Numbered from the stretch's first letter, positions 1 through 5,444 are shown. The stretch is DNA of 5,869 nt from Nitrososphaeraceae archaeon (GCA_025922735.1 JAICHI010000076.1:1-5869), one strand, 5' to 3'. Program-made: numbers and translations. The notes: generated by a model from the sequence alone, not told the origin.

Positions 1-1
1 C

Positions 2-433
2 GTCTTTCATCATTTCCTTCAAATGGTCCGTCAAGAAGTGATCATCACATCGATAAAGGCTGATTTTAACCGGCTTTGGGGGAAGAACCGGGTATATTTC
101 GATTTTTTCTTTGCCAATTCCTTTTTCATTTGGGATTGCGCCACAAAATATTACAAGCCCATTTTCAGGTGTTTCCTTGAACAACTTCAGCTGCTCAATG
201 GTTCTGCTAAGTGCGTCTTGCACATGGGTTCTGGTAAGGTCTGATTTGATATTTGAAGCCGTGCCGGCTTCGTTGCGAAGTTGTGAAATAACGTCAAATA
301 CTGGCCGACGAGGTGGAATGTAAACTGTGACAAGTTCCGTTCCATGCCCAGATATACTTGACAGTTCGTTTATCATTTTCGTTAGCTTGTACCGTTTTAC
401 TGAATCCCACTTGCTGTTGCCATCATTTGCCAT
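2..433 (-). CDS. prf1: Peptide chain release factor aRF1 (eRF1 family), N-terminal part, cut by window edge
   Basis: Archaeal class I release factor: it reads all three stop codons in the ribosomal A site and triggers peptidyl-tRNA hydrolysis. Only the first 144 residues are present; the middle domain with the GGQ loop and the C-terminal domain lie beyond the left edge. I read the frame by hand from ATG at 433-431 (MANDGNSKWD...). The stop-codon recognition residues of the eRF1 N domain are visible: TASNIKS with N61-I62-K63-S64, a YxCxxxF motif as Y127-x-C129-x3-F133 (YRCDDHF), Glu55, and GTE at 31-33 where human eRF1 has GTS. The NIKS numbering is identical to human eRF1, which supports the start. 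It is transcribed divergently from the HTH-CBS gene, with a TATA box 36-42 bases upstream. The family assignment is very secure; the rest of the gene cannot be seen. Confidence 0.95.
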   Translation of the reverse strand, partial: MANDGNSKWDSVKRYKLTKMINELSSISGHGTELVTVYIPPRRPVFDVISQLRNEAGTASNIKSDLTRTHVQDALSRTIEQLKLFKETPENGLVIFCGAIPNEKGIGKEKIEIYPVLPPKPVKISLYRCDDHFLTDHLKEMMKD

Positions 434-468
434 TGAGTATTATAACAAGAAAAAAGTTGTCCGCACAT

Positions 469-475
469 AATATAA
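469..475 (-). promoter_or_regulatory. TATA box of aRF1
   Basis: On the minus strand the sequence reads CCTTATATTATG here, 36-42 bases before the aRF1 ATG. With the usual archaeal spacing of about 26 bases from box centre to start site, transcription would begin near 446, giving a leader of roughly 13 bases without a clear Shine-Dalgarno sequence. A second A/T-rich patch (TTATAAT, about 439-445) is too close to the ATG to be the box. Confidence 0.55.
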
Positions 476-495
476 GGCTTCAACTTCTCAGGTAG

Positions 496-503
496 CTTAT
501 AAG
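496..503 (+). promoter_or_regulatory. TATA box of the HTH-CBS regulator gene
   Basis: CTTATAAG lies about 34-41 bases before the ATG at 537. Start-site prediction at about box centre +26 gives roughly 526, overlapping the GAGGT motif. The box is only about 20 bases from the opposite-facing aRF1 TATA box, so the two transcription complexes probably cannot assemble independently. Confidence 0.5.
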
Positions 504-522
504 AGCCAGGACTGGGAGATTA

Positions 523-527
523 GAGGT
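523..527 (+). promoter_or_regulatory. Shine-Dalgarno sequence of the HTH-CBS gene
   Basis: GAGGT, complementary to the archaeal 16S rRNA tail, ends 9 bases before the ATG at 537 and supports that start. If transcription really starts at about 526, the site would be only partly present in the mRNA, so the promoter and RBS calls are in some tension. Confidence 0.5.
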
Positions 528-536
528 CGGAAAAAG

Positions 537-1091
537 ATGCTACCAAGACTCGAATACATCAAGCAGGCTAGAGTGAGACTCGGAATAACCCAGAGAAAGC
601 TAGCCACTTTGACAGGAATCAGCACATCTATGATAAATCAAATTGAATCCGGAAGATGCAAACCGAGCTATGAAACTGCACGCAAGATCTTTGAAGTCCT
701 AAGCTCACTTGAAGGCCGCAGTTCTATGAAGGCGGGGGATATTTGCAGTCGCTCGCCAATTTCAGTGCAAAAGGACGAAAAACTTCACAATGCAATAGAT
801 ATCCTACGGGTCAACTCAATAAGCCAGATCCCGGTATTTGACTCTTCTCGGGTTGTAGGTATAGTGACAGAGGATGGGCTTGCCAAGGTGATGCTAGAAA
901 AGAATGAAAAGGATCTCAAGAATATGCACGTTTTCCAAGCGATGGAGCCGCCGCCACCTATAGTTGATGTGTCGACGCCGGCCAAGGCCCTTATTCCACT
1001 TGTAAGATTTGCCAAGTGTATCTTAGTGAGCGAGAAGGGTAATGTAATTGGAATTGTGACAACAACTGACACACTGAAAATGGTCGAGTAG
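537..1091 (+). CDS. XRE-family HTH transcriptional regulator with two C-terminal CBS domains
   Basis: Predicted DNA-binding regulator of 184 residues of the archaeal HTH-plus-CBS type (the architecture of COG3620). Residues about 7-59 form a Cro/C1-type helix-turn-helix: the ITQRKLATLTGIS stretch followed by the recognition helix MINQIESGR and a KPSYETARKIF helix. Two CBS modules follow, about 64-122 (with SQIPVFDSSRVVGIVTEDGL) and 133-184 (ending GNVIGIVTTTDTL), joined by a short linker with a proline run. Paired CBS domains usually bind an adenine nucleotide or another small ligand, so ligand-controlled DNA binding is likely; ligand and targets are unknown. The start is supported by GAGGT 9 bases upstream and a TATA box. 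The gene is divergent from aRF1 and ends 4 bases before the end of a minus-strand mini-gene. Autoregulation through the shared promoter region is plausible but not shown. No membrane segments or signal peptide are seen. Confidence 0.9.
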   Translation: MLPRLEYIKQARVRLGITQRKLATLTGISTSMINQIESGRCKPSYETARKIFEVLSSLEGRSSMKAGDICSRSPISVQKDEKLHNAIDILRVNSISQIPVFDSSRVVGIVTEDGLAKVMLEKNEKDLKNMHVFQAMEPPPPIVDVSTPAKALIPLVRFAKCILVSEKGNVIGIVTTTDTLKMVE

Positions 1092-1095
1092 CTCT

Positions 1096-1224
1096 TTATT
1101 CCTTCAACTTTTCAAGGCCAACACAGCAATCTGCACATTTGATACAGTCGTTGCAAATGCTAATCTCACTCTCTACGGGAAGTGTAGTTGCACAGAGGGC
1201 ACATTCTTTAGTGCTTGATTGCAT
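1096..1224 (-). CDS. Small cysteine-rich (probable metal-binding) protein, 42 residues
   Basis: Not a family I recognise by name. Reading by hand from ATG at 1224-1222 to TAA at 1098-1096 gives a 42-residue acidic protein starting MQSSTKECALCATTLP. It has seven cysteines: C8-x2-C11, then twelve residues, then C24-x2-C27-x2-C30-x2-C33-C34 (CNDCIKCADCC). The first two CxxC pairs have the spacing of a zinc ribbon or zinc knuckle; the CxxCxxCxxC run could instead hold an iron-sulfur cluster, but the proline usual after ferredoxin clusters is absent. The cysteine pattern in an ORF this short is unlikely by chance, which is my main reason for calling it a gene. There is no Shine-Dalgarno sequence; a weak A/T-rich box near 1256-1266 would fit a short-leader transcript. 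It ends 4 bases from the HTH-CBS gene, tail to tail. The function is unknown. Confidence 0.6.
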   Translation of the reverse strand: MQSSTKECALCATTLPVESEISICNDCIKCADCCVGLEKLKE

Positions 1225-1260
1225 TTTAGTTAACCAGGATGGTATGGATCAAGACACTAT

Positions 1261-1410
1261 TTGAATCGTTCTGTACGTGTGTCTGCGAATTATTGGAATG
1301 ATTTGAACAAGACAACTTTACGCTTTGATAATGTCTCCTCTACTGATCCTTCTCTAATTGATGAAAAAGAGGTGGAAACTATTCAGAGTTTGGATAAAAA
1401 TATCACTTAA
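1261..1410 (+). CDS. Weakly supported small ORF (49 residues, TTG start, or 43 from GTG at 1279)
   Basis: The interval between the cysteine-rich mini-gene and GAPDH is open in one plus-strand frame from about 1234 to TAA at 1408-1410. From TTG 1261 it would encode MNRSVRVSANYWNDLNK..., ending ETIQSLDKNIT; from GTG 1279 it would be 43 residues. The composition is acidic and protein-like, without low complexity. Against it: no ATG start, no clear Shine-Dalgarno sequence, no convincing TATA box, and an 8-base overlap with the 3' end of GAPDH on the other strand. It could be a real micro-gene, the decayed end of a lost gene, or chance. No family is recognised. Apart from this ORF and a T-rich stretch ending GAPDH, I see nothing in 1225-1402. 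Confidence 0.2.
   Translation: MNRSVRVSANYWNDLNKTTLRFDNVSSTDPSLIDEKEVETIQSLDKNIT
1394..1402 (-). terminator. T-rich terminator after GAPDH
   Basis: Immediately after the GAPDH stop codon the minus strand reads ATATTTTTATCC. A run of five T residues without a needed hairpin is the usual form of an archaeal terminator. It is short, so this is only a suggestion. Confidence 0.35.
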
Positions 1411-2449
1411 ATTCTTCTTCTAATATCGCCCGCCTCTTGCTCATCTGAAATAGATTGTCAGCTCTTTTAAGTGCCTCTTCTCGAGATCGTCTAAATATCA
1501 TGGATTGAATTAGCAGATGGTTCTCCGGTATCACCATGCCAGTCTGGTCGTCAGAGTAAGCTATTTTGACTGTGTCATCTTGAACTCTCAAGATATCTTC
1601 GTGAATATGCACCATGTTCGTATCACCGTGAGGAAATCCAAGCTCGAGCGCTTTTTTTCTGACATCTCCAGTGCCCTTGGCGGAGTTGATAATTGCGACC
1701 CCAAACTCGTTTCGGAAGCATTCTATTATCTCATCTTTGGTCGGCACCACCCCGTCACCAAACCGAACAAACATTTGGTGCAGATGCATCATCCTTGAAG
1801 GTACCTTGAAAGCATCGACATATAGGTTAGCATTGGGAATGAAGTCCTTGACATCATCTTGATGGTGTGGATTCCTGTCCCATTCAATTGAGTCCTTGAC
1901 GGCCTTGGTGTCTTCAAGATCTGCCCACCTCCTGACAAGTTCGATATCAAAGCGTCTGATCCCATCGCCAAACTTTTGAATCAGCGGCTGCATTACTCTC
2001 CCCATGCCGGAGACATTGCAGCTTCCTTGTATGACATATGTCTTGCCCGCAGCCTTGTCATAGTTGACACGTGAGTTGTGGATCATATCCGCTACTGCCC
2101 GTTCGCCATTCCTTTCTTCTCCTCCCTGAAATATTGCAGGCTTATTCATGGGCTCATAGAAGTTCTTCTTATTGTCGTACCCTACTCCTTCCTTCGCAGC
2201 ATCGAGGACCAAATCGCTGCGCTCGACCGCCTCTTCAATTGAACCAGTCACGTTATAGCCTTGTTCTTTGAAGCTACCAATTGCTTCTTTAGGCGCGTAG
2301 ACATCATAACGGTTTTCAAGTGCCTCTTTCACCTTGTCGTCTATGCTATATTTCGCAACGCCGACCAACTGAATCTCTTTGTCGACTGCCAGTGCACTTG
2401 CAAGACGGCGCCCTATGTTTCCATACCCATTAATGAATACTCTGACCAA
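1403..2449 (-). CDS. gap: Glyceraldehyde-3-phosphate dehydrogenase, archaeal type II, NAD(P)-dependent
   Basis: Phosphorylating GAPDH of the archaeal class II family (EC 1.2.1.59), cytosolic; it interconverts glyceraldehyde-3-phosphate and 1,3-bisphosphoglycerate and in an autotrophic thaumarchaeon would act mainly in gluconeogenesis (inference). Counting from TTG 2449 the protein has 348 residues, close to the family norm of about 335-340. The Rossmann loop is at 8-13 (INGYGNIG), the catalytic cysteine is C144 in GSCNVSGMGR, an HHQDDV segment at 195-200 matches the family's SHHGPDV region, and MHLH is at 221-224. Start choice: the frame stays open up to TTG 2512, but a TATA box (2495-2504) lies inside that extension, so translation must begin downstream of it. 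TTG 2449 gives MVRVFINGYG, the usual family N-terminus; GTG 2458 would add three residues and is the main alternative. The gene is divergent from trpG and apparently monocistronic. Confidence 0.95.
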   Translation of the reverse strand: MVRVFINGYGNIGRRLASALAVDKEIQLVGVAKYSIDDKVKEALENRYDVYAPKEAIGSFKEQGYNVTGSIEEAVERSDLVLDAAKEGVGYDNKKNFYEPMNKPAIFQGGEERNGERAVADMIHNSRVNYDKAAGKTYVIQGSCNVSGMGRVMQPLIQKFGDGIRRFDIELVRRWADLEDTKAVKDSIEWDRNPHHQDDVKDFIPNANLYVDAFKVPSRMMHLHQMFVRFGDGVVPTKDEIIECFRNEFGVAIINSAKGTGDVRKKALELGFPHGDTNMVHIHEDILRVQDDTVKIAYSDDQTGMVIPENHLLIQSMIFRRSREEALKRADNLFQMSKRRAILEEEFK

Positions 2450-2494
2450 AACAATCACTCGAGATTTATTACAAGATTCAAATAGTTTGCATGT

Positions 2495-2504
2495 ATTATA
2501 TATA
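2495..2504 (-). promoter_or_regulatory. TATA box of GAPDH
   Basis: The minus strand reads TATATATAAT. A start site about 26 bases downstream of its centre falls near 2474, giving leaders of about 16 bases to GTG 2458 or 25 bases to TTG 2449. The position rules out the upstream TTG 2512 as start. Confidence 0.6.
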
Positions 2505-2539
2505 TTCCCCAATCCTTTAACAGATTTTTCAATGATGCA

Positions 2540-2552
2540 GTAAACTTAAATA
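2540..2552 (+). promoter_or_regulatory. BRE and TATA box upstream of trpG
   Basis: GTAAACTTAAATA combines a BRE-like purine/A-rich element with the CTTAAATA box and is the best promoter match on the plus strand between GAPDH and trpG. Its predicted start site is about 2575, which gives trpG a leader of roughly 88 bases, long for an archaeon with many leaderless genes. The predicted start site coincides with an ATG opening a 13-codon ORF. Confidence 0.5.
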
Positions 2553-2572
2553 CGGTGAGAGTTTCCACAGTT

Positions 2573-2614
2573 ATGGAGACTATGCAAAGAGGCGGTCGAT
2601 TTTGGCACTTTTAA
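2573..2614 (+). other. Candidate leader-peptide ORF (13 codons, one Trp) upstream of trpG
   Basis: ATG at 2573 opens METMQRGGRFWHF and stops at TAA 2612-2614, 49 bases before trpG. The ATG falls within a few bases of the start site predicted from the 2545-2552 TATA box, so it could be translated from a leaderless mRNA. It contains a single tryptophan codon at position 11 followed by His. No strong antiterminator/terminator hairpin pair is evident after it. It may equally be chance. Confidence 0.2.
2607..2614 (+). promoter_or_regulatory. Alternative TATA box for trpG
   Basis: ACTTTTAA sits 50-57 bases before the trpG ATG and would give a start near 2637 with a leader of about 27 bases. Its upstream BRE region is less convincing than that of the 2540-2552 element. 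One of the two is probably the real promoter, or both are used. Confidence 0.35.
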
Positions 2615-2663
2615 GAGTCTTCTTCTAGATGGTTCTTTAGCTTCAAGGGGCTGTTTTTGAATA

Positions 2664-3251
2664 ATGAAAATACTCGTTATTGACAATTACGATTCTTTTG
2701 TATACAATCTTGCCCAGCTACTGGGTGAACTAAGAACTCAGCCCACAGTCTTAAGAAATGATAGGATAACACTAGAAGATGTTGCCAGAATGGATCCTGA
2801 TGCAATAGTGATATCTCCCGGTCCAGGTCATCCAGCAGATCGCAAGTACTTTGGTGTGTGTACAGATGTCATCGGAGAACTCGGCCATAGGATCCCGATA
2901 TTAGGAGTATGCCTTGGACATCAAGGCATTGTCCACGCTTTTGGTGGCAAAGTCATAAATGCCAAGAAAATCAGGCACGGCAAGACAAGCCTGGTACGGT
3001 ATACAGCCGATAGGCTCTTTGAAGATGTTGCAAACCCGTTCAAGGCGACCCGCTATCATTCACTAGTAGCTGATCAGAATACCTTTCCATCATGCCTTGA
3101 AGTGACTGCAAGAGCTCTAGATGATGGCGAGATAATGGGCATCAGACATAGGCAATACCTTATGGTAGGCGTTCAATTTCACCCGGAGTCTGTCCTCACA
3201 AGTGAAGGCCGAAGGATGCTCCTAAACTTCATATCTATGGTGAAAAAATGA
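2664..3251 (+). CDS. trpG: Anthranilate synthase component II, glutamine amidotransferase TrpG
   Basis: Class I glutamine amidotransferase of 195 residues, the normal length for a free-standing TrpG. It hydrolyses glutamine and channels ammonia to the TrpE subunit for anthranilate synthesis, the first step of the tryptophan branch; some members also serve 4-amino-4-deoxychorismate synthase (PabA), and sequence alone does not separate the two roles. Visible motifs: N-terminal KILVIDNYDSFVYNL, the PGPG oxyanion loop at 52-55, the nucleophile Cys83 in GVCLGHQ, and the His173/Glu175 pair in VQFHPESVLTSEG. All catalytic residues are intact. The ATG at 2664 gives the family's usual N-terminus; the upstream AAGGGG is only a weak ribosome site. 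Its stop overlaps the trpD start by 4 bases, which supports the tryptophan role. trpE is not adjacent. Confidence 0.95.
   Translation: MKILVIDNYDSFVYNLAQLLGELRTQPTVLRNDRITLEDVARMDPDAIVISPGPGHPADRKYFGVCTDVIGELGHRIPILGVCLGHQGIVHAFGGKVINAKKIRHGKTSLVRYTADRLFEDVANPFKATRYHSLVADQNTFPSCLEVTARALDDGEIMGIRHRQYLMVGVQFHPESVLTSEGRRMLLNFISMVKK
3239..3243 (+). promoter_or_regulatory. Shine-Dalgarno sequence of trpD inside the end of trpG
   Basis: GGTGA, 4 bases before the trpD ATG and inside the last trpG codons, together with the ATGA start/stop overlap, points to coupled translation of the two genes. Confidence 0.5.
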
Positions 3252-4327
3252 CCGTATCGACTGATTTGCGACCCGAAATAAAAAAGCTGGTCGCAAAGAC
3301 CGATTTAACTCCTGCAGAAATATCTCACGCTCTTGATGCAATCCTTGCTGCAAGGGTTCCTGAGACGGCTGTAGCGGCTTTTCTTGTAGCTCTTACAATG
3401 AAAGGGGAGACGTCTGATGAGCTTAGATCAATTCTTATTTCGTTGAGAAACCAAGCAACCAAGATTACGCCTCAAGTAAGCGGATCTCTCATTGATACTT
3501 GTGGAACAGGTGGTGGCTCAAGAAACTCATTTAACATCAGCACCGCAGCAGGCATAGTGGCATCTGCAGCTACTGCCAAGGTGGCCAAACACGGTAACAG
3601 GTCAGCTTCTAGCCTCTGCGGCAGTGCTGACTTTTTCGAGTACGTCGGCCTTGATCTGAATGCCCCACAAACAAAGGTTCAATCCTGCATCGAGAAAATT
3701 GGCATAGGATTTCTATTTGCTCCATTATTCCACCCATCAATGAAAAATGTTGCCTCGGTAAGAAAGACTATTGGAGTTAGAACGGTGTTTAACAAGATCG
3801 GACCACTGAGCAACCCTTGTACCAACATATCCGGTCACCTCATTGGAGTCTTTGAGCCACAACTTTTACAAGTCTTCTCTGAAGTATGCTCAGGGTATGT
3901 CAACGAAGCCATGATAGTTTATTCCCACGATGGTTTTGACGAGCTTTCAAATACTTGCCAAAATGACATCTATTGGATTTCAAGCGACAACCACACAACA
4001 AGAAGGATACGCGTTCATCCTAGTGCGATCGGGATGGAAGTAGCCAAGCCAGAGCAATTGATAGTAAATTCAAAAATAGATTCGATTATGAGCACCTTGC
4101 AGGCAGTTTATGGTAAGGGCAGCAGAGAAAAAAGGGATATTGTGATTCTCAATGCTGCTGCTGCGCTTGTAGTCAGCAAAATTGCCTCCAACCTCAAAGA
4201 AGGTGTAGAATTTGCAAGAGATGCCATAAAAAGCGGCAAAGCGAGGGATAAGTTGTCGCAGATGATAAGCTATTGCGGAGACTTGGAAAAATTAAAAGAG
4301 GCAGAGAAAAAGTTTTCTCTTCTCTAA
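3248..4327 (+). CDS. trpD: Anthranilate phosphoribosyltransferase TrpD
   Basis: Transfers the phosphoribosyl group of PRPP to anthranilate, giving N-(5'-phosphoribosyl)anthranilate in tryptophan biosynthesis; cytosolic, normally a homodimer. The 359 residues are slightly above the usual 340-345. In order: a helical N domain to about residue 75, the PRPP loop DTCGTGGGSRNSFNIST at 83-99, KHGNRSASSLCGSAD at 114-128, GFLFAPLFHPSMK at 154-166, RKTIGVRTVFNKIGPLSNP at 172-190, and the metal-binding Asp-Glu pair in HDGFDELS at 227-234. Oddities: the loop's usual GTGGD reads GTGGG, so the Asp equivalent to Asp83 of the Sulfolobus enzyme is Gly90, and Ser before GSAD is Cys124. Other substrate residues are intact, so an active enzyme is likely. 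The start is fixed by the ATGA overlap with trpG. The gene ends one base from radA, tail to tail; no further trp genes follow. Confidence 0.95.
   Translation: MTVSTDLRPEIKKLVAKTDLTPAEISHALDAILAARVPETAVAAFLVALTMKGETSDELRSILISLRNQATKITPQVSGSLIDTCGTGGGSRNSFNISTAAGIVASAATAKVAKHGNRSASSLCGSADFFEYVGLDLNAPQTKVQSCIEKIGIGFLFAPLFHPSMKNVASVRKTIGVRTVFNKIGPLSNPCTNISGHLIGVFEPQLLQVFSEVCSGYVNEAMIVYSHDGFDELSNTCQNDIYWISSDNHTTRRIRVHPSAIGMEVAKPEQLIVNSKIDSIMSTLQAVYGKGSREKRDIVILNAAAALVVSKIASNLKEGVEFARDAIKSGKARDKLSQMISYCGDLEKLKEAEKKFSLL
4287..4311 (-). terminator. T-rich terminator region of radA, inside the 3' end of trpD
   Basis: On the minus strand, downstream of the radA stop, there are T runs (CTTTTTCTC, then CTTTTAATTTTTCC) that look like an archaeal intrinsic terminator. 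They lie within trpD coding sequence, where they read as lysine-rich codons, so they may partly reflect amino-acid composition. Confidence 0.35.
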
Positions 4328-4328
4328 T

Positions 4329-5354
4329 CTAATCGTCCTCTTTTTCTCTTGCTGTCCTTTTCTTTGGAACTTCTGAGTCGATATCGTCAATGCCCTTTTC
4401 ATTGACAGTAAATCTGACATCAGAGTATGGGTGGTATGGCGAGTCAATTATCTTGGCTATTCTGTCATTGCCAGCCTTACGCAGGTATATCCTGTACGTT
4501 GATGCATGTCCGATTACGTTTCCGCCTGCCGGTTTGGTTGGGTCTCCAAAGAATGTGTCTGGCGTAGACTGAACTTGGTTTGTAACAATGATGGCCACGT
4601 TGTAAATCTCAGCGATCTTTACCAGCTTGTGCATAATGCTGTTGAGGCGCTGCTGCCTATCTGCTAATGTGCCGCGGCCAGCAAACTCGGCACGGTGGAG
4701 AGAAATGATGCTATCAATTATTATCAATTTGGCCTTAAAGTCGTCGATGTATTTGCCCATCGACTTGACTATTAGCTCAAGATGGCTGCTGTTATAAGCC
4801 TTGCATATTGCTACCTTCTTCAGTATTTCACTTGGATCCAGACCTCTTGCTCTTGCTATTTGATCCACTCTTTCGGGTCTAAACGTTCCTTCGGTGTCGA
4901 TTAATATGGCTCCGCTGCCAAGCCCCCCTTGTTCTACCGGTTGCTGGGCAGTGACACATAGGGTGTGGCATATCTGTGATTTGCCGCTTCCAAATTCACC
5001 GTAAAACTCTGTAATTGCTTGAGTCTCAATGCCGCCGAGTAGCAATTCGTCAAGGGATTTTGATCCAGTGCTGCAGCGCAAAAGAGACTTTCTCTTTTCA
5101 AGCTCAATATCGGCGGTAGTAAATTCATTGTCAAGTATGCCGCTTTCCCTTAGCAGCTTTTGAGCTGCCATGATGAAGGTAGCAGCTGTTTCTTTTGAGC
5201 CGCCCAAATCTGTAGCGAGCTCCTCGGGTACTGCTGTCGCCAGTTCCATAACTGAACTTATTCCTGCTTCCTTCATTTTGCGGGCTGTAGTTGGCCCAAT
5301 ACCTTCAATATCCTCTATCTCTAATTCTGCTACATTTCTTGACGTATTTGCCAT
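4329..5354 (-). CDS. radA: DNA repair and recombination protein RadA
   Basis: Archaeal RecA/Rad51 homologue: it forms ATP-dependent filaments on single-stranded DNA and catalyses homologous pairing and strand exchange. From ATG 5354 the protein has 341 residues (family about 320-350). The N-terminal helix-hairpin-helix domain is at about 12-70 (IEGIGPTTARKMKEAGI), the polymerisation motif is FTTA at 78-81, Walker A is GEFGSGKS at 119-126 and Walker B is LIIID at 210-214; GRGTLADRQQRLN (about 226-238) and VTNQVQSTPD (about 257-266, DNA-binding loop region) follow. The C-terminus is charged and Lys/Glu-rich, as usual. The frame stays open upstream to 5450 but that stretch encodes a proline run and contains the TATA box, so the downstream ATG (MANTSRNVAELE) is the start. 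The transcript is probably leaderless. It converges on trpD with a single base between the stops. Walker A ends in Ser where many archaeal RadA proteins have Thr; this is a conservative change. Confidence 0.96.
   Translation of the reverse strand: MANTSRNVAELEIEDIEGIGPTTARKMKEAGISSVMELATAVPEELATDLGGSKETAATFIMAAQKLLRESGILDNEFTTADIELEKRKSLLRCSTGSKSLDELLLGGIETQAITEFYGEFGSGKSQICHTLCVTAQQPVEQGGLGSGAILIDTEGTFRPERVDQIARARGLDPSEILKKVAICKAYNSSHLELIVKSMGKYIDDFKAKLIIIDSIISLHRAEFAGRGTLADRQQRLNSIMHKLVKIAEIYNVAIIVTNQVQSTPDTFFGDPTKPAGGNVIGHASTYRIYLRKAGNDRIAKIIDSPYHPYSDVRFTVNEKGIDDIDSEVPKKRTAREKEDD
4338..4365 (+). terminator. Pyrimidine-rich terminator region of trpGD, inside the 3' end of radA
   Basis: Just past the trpD stop the plus strand has two T runs (CCTCTTTTTCTC and CCTTTTCTTTGG). 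With one base between the convergent stops, each gene's terminator must lie in the other's coding sequence, and this pyrimidine-rich stretch fits that need. On the other strand it encodes the lysine- and glutamate-rich RadA tail. Confidence 0.35.
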
Positions 5355-5377
5355 TGTATAGTAAATTTTAAAGGAAC

Positions 5378-5385
5378 TATATAAT
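5378..5385 (-). promoter_or_regulatory. TATA box of radA
   Basis: The minus strand reads ATTATATA centred about 27 bases before the ATG at 5354. That places the start site at or within a few bases of the ATG, so radA is probably read from a leaderless mRNA. This also excludes the longer reading frame starting upstream. Confidence 0.6.
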
Positions 5386-5397
5386 GGATAGTGCACT

Positions 5398-5411
5398 GGA
5401 GGGGGAGGGGG
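5398..5411 (+). repeat. G-rich tract upstream of the radA promoter
   Basis: GGAGGGGGAGGGGG, with the C-rich complement on the radA sense strand, lies about 13 bases upstream of the radA TATA box. It is the only such homopurine tract in the window. It could form a two-tetrad G-quadruplex or stiffen the DNA at the promoter; no function is shown. Confidence 0.4.
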
Positions 5412-5431
5412 ATATATTTTCAACAGACAAT

Positions 5432-5444
5432 TCCTAGAATAGGA
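5432..5444. repeat. Perfect short palindrome upstream of radA
   Basis: TCCTA-GAA-TAGGA is a 5-base inverted repeat with a 3-base centre, about 50 bases upstream of the radA TATA box. The left half plus centre (CCTAGAAT, 5433-5440) recurs as its exact reverse complement ATTCTAGG at 5522-5529. It could be a regulator-binding site, but five-base arms are common by chance. Confidence 0.25.

Noticed and set aside
23..323. Two overlapping plus-strand ORFs at the left edge
   Set aside because: The minus strand here encodes the aRF1 N domain with NIKS and YxCxxxF, so these are antisense shadows.
785..1072. 95-codon minus-strand ORF inside the HTH-CBS gene
   Set aside because: It is the shadow of the well-supported plus-strand CBS domains and shows no recognisable domain.
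2513..2663. C/D box small RNA upstream of trpG (ATGATGC resembles a C box at about 2533)
   Set aside because: No matching CUGA D box at suitable spacing and the C box has a mismatch.
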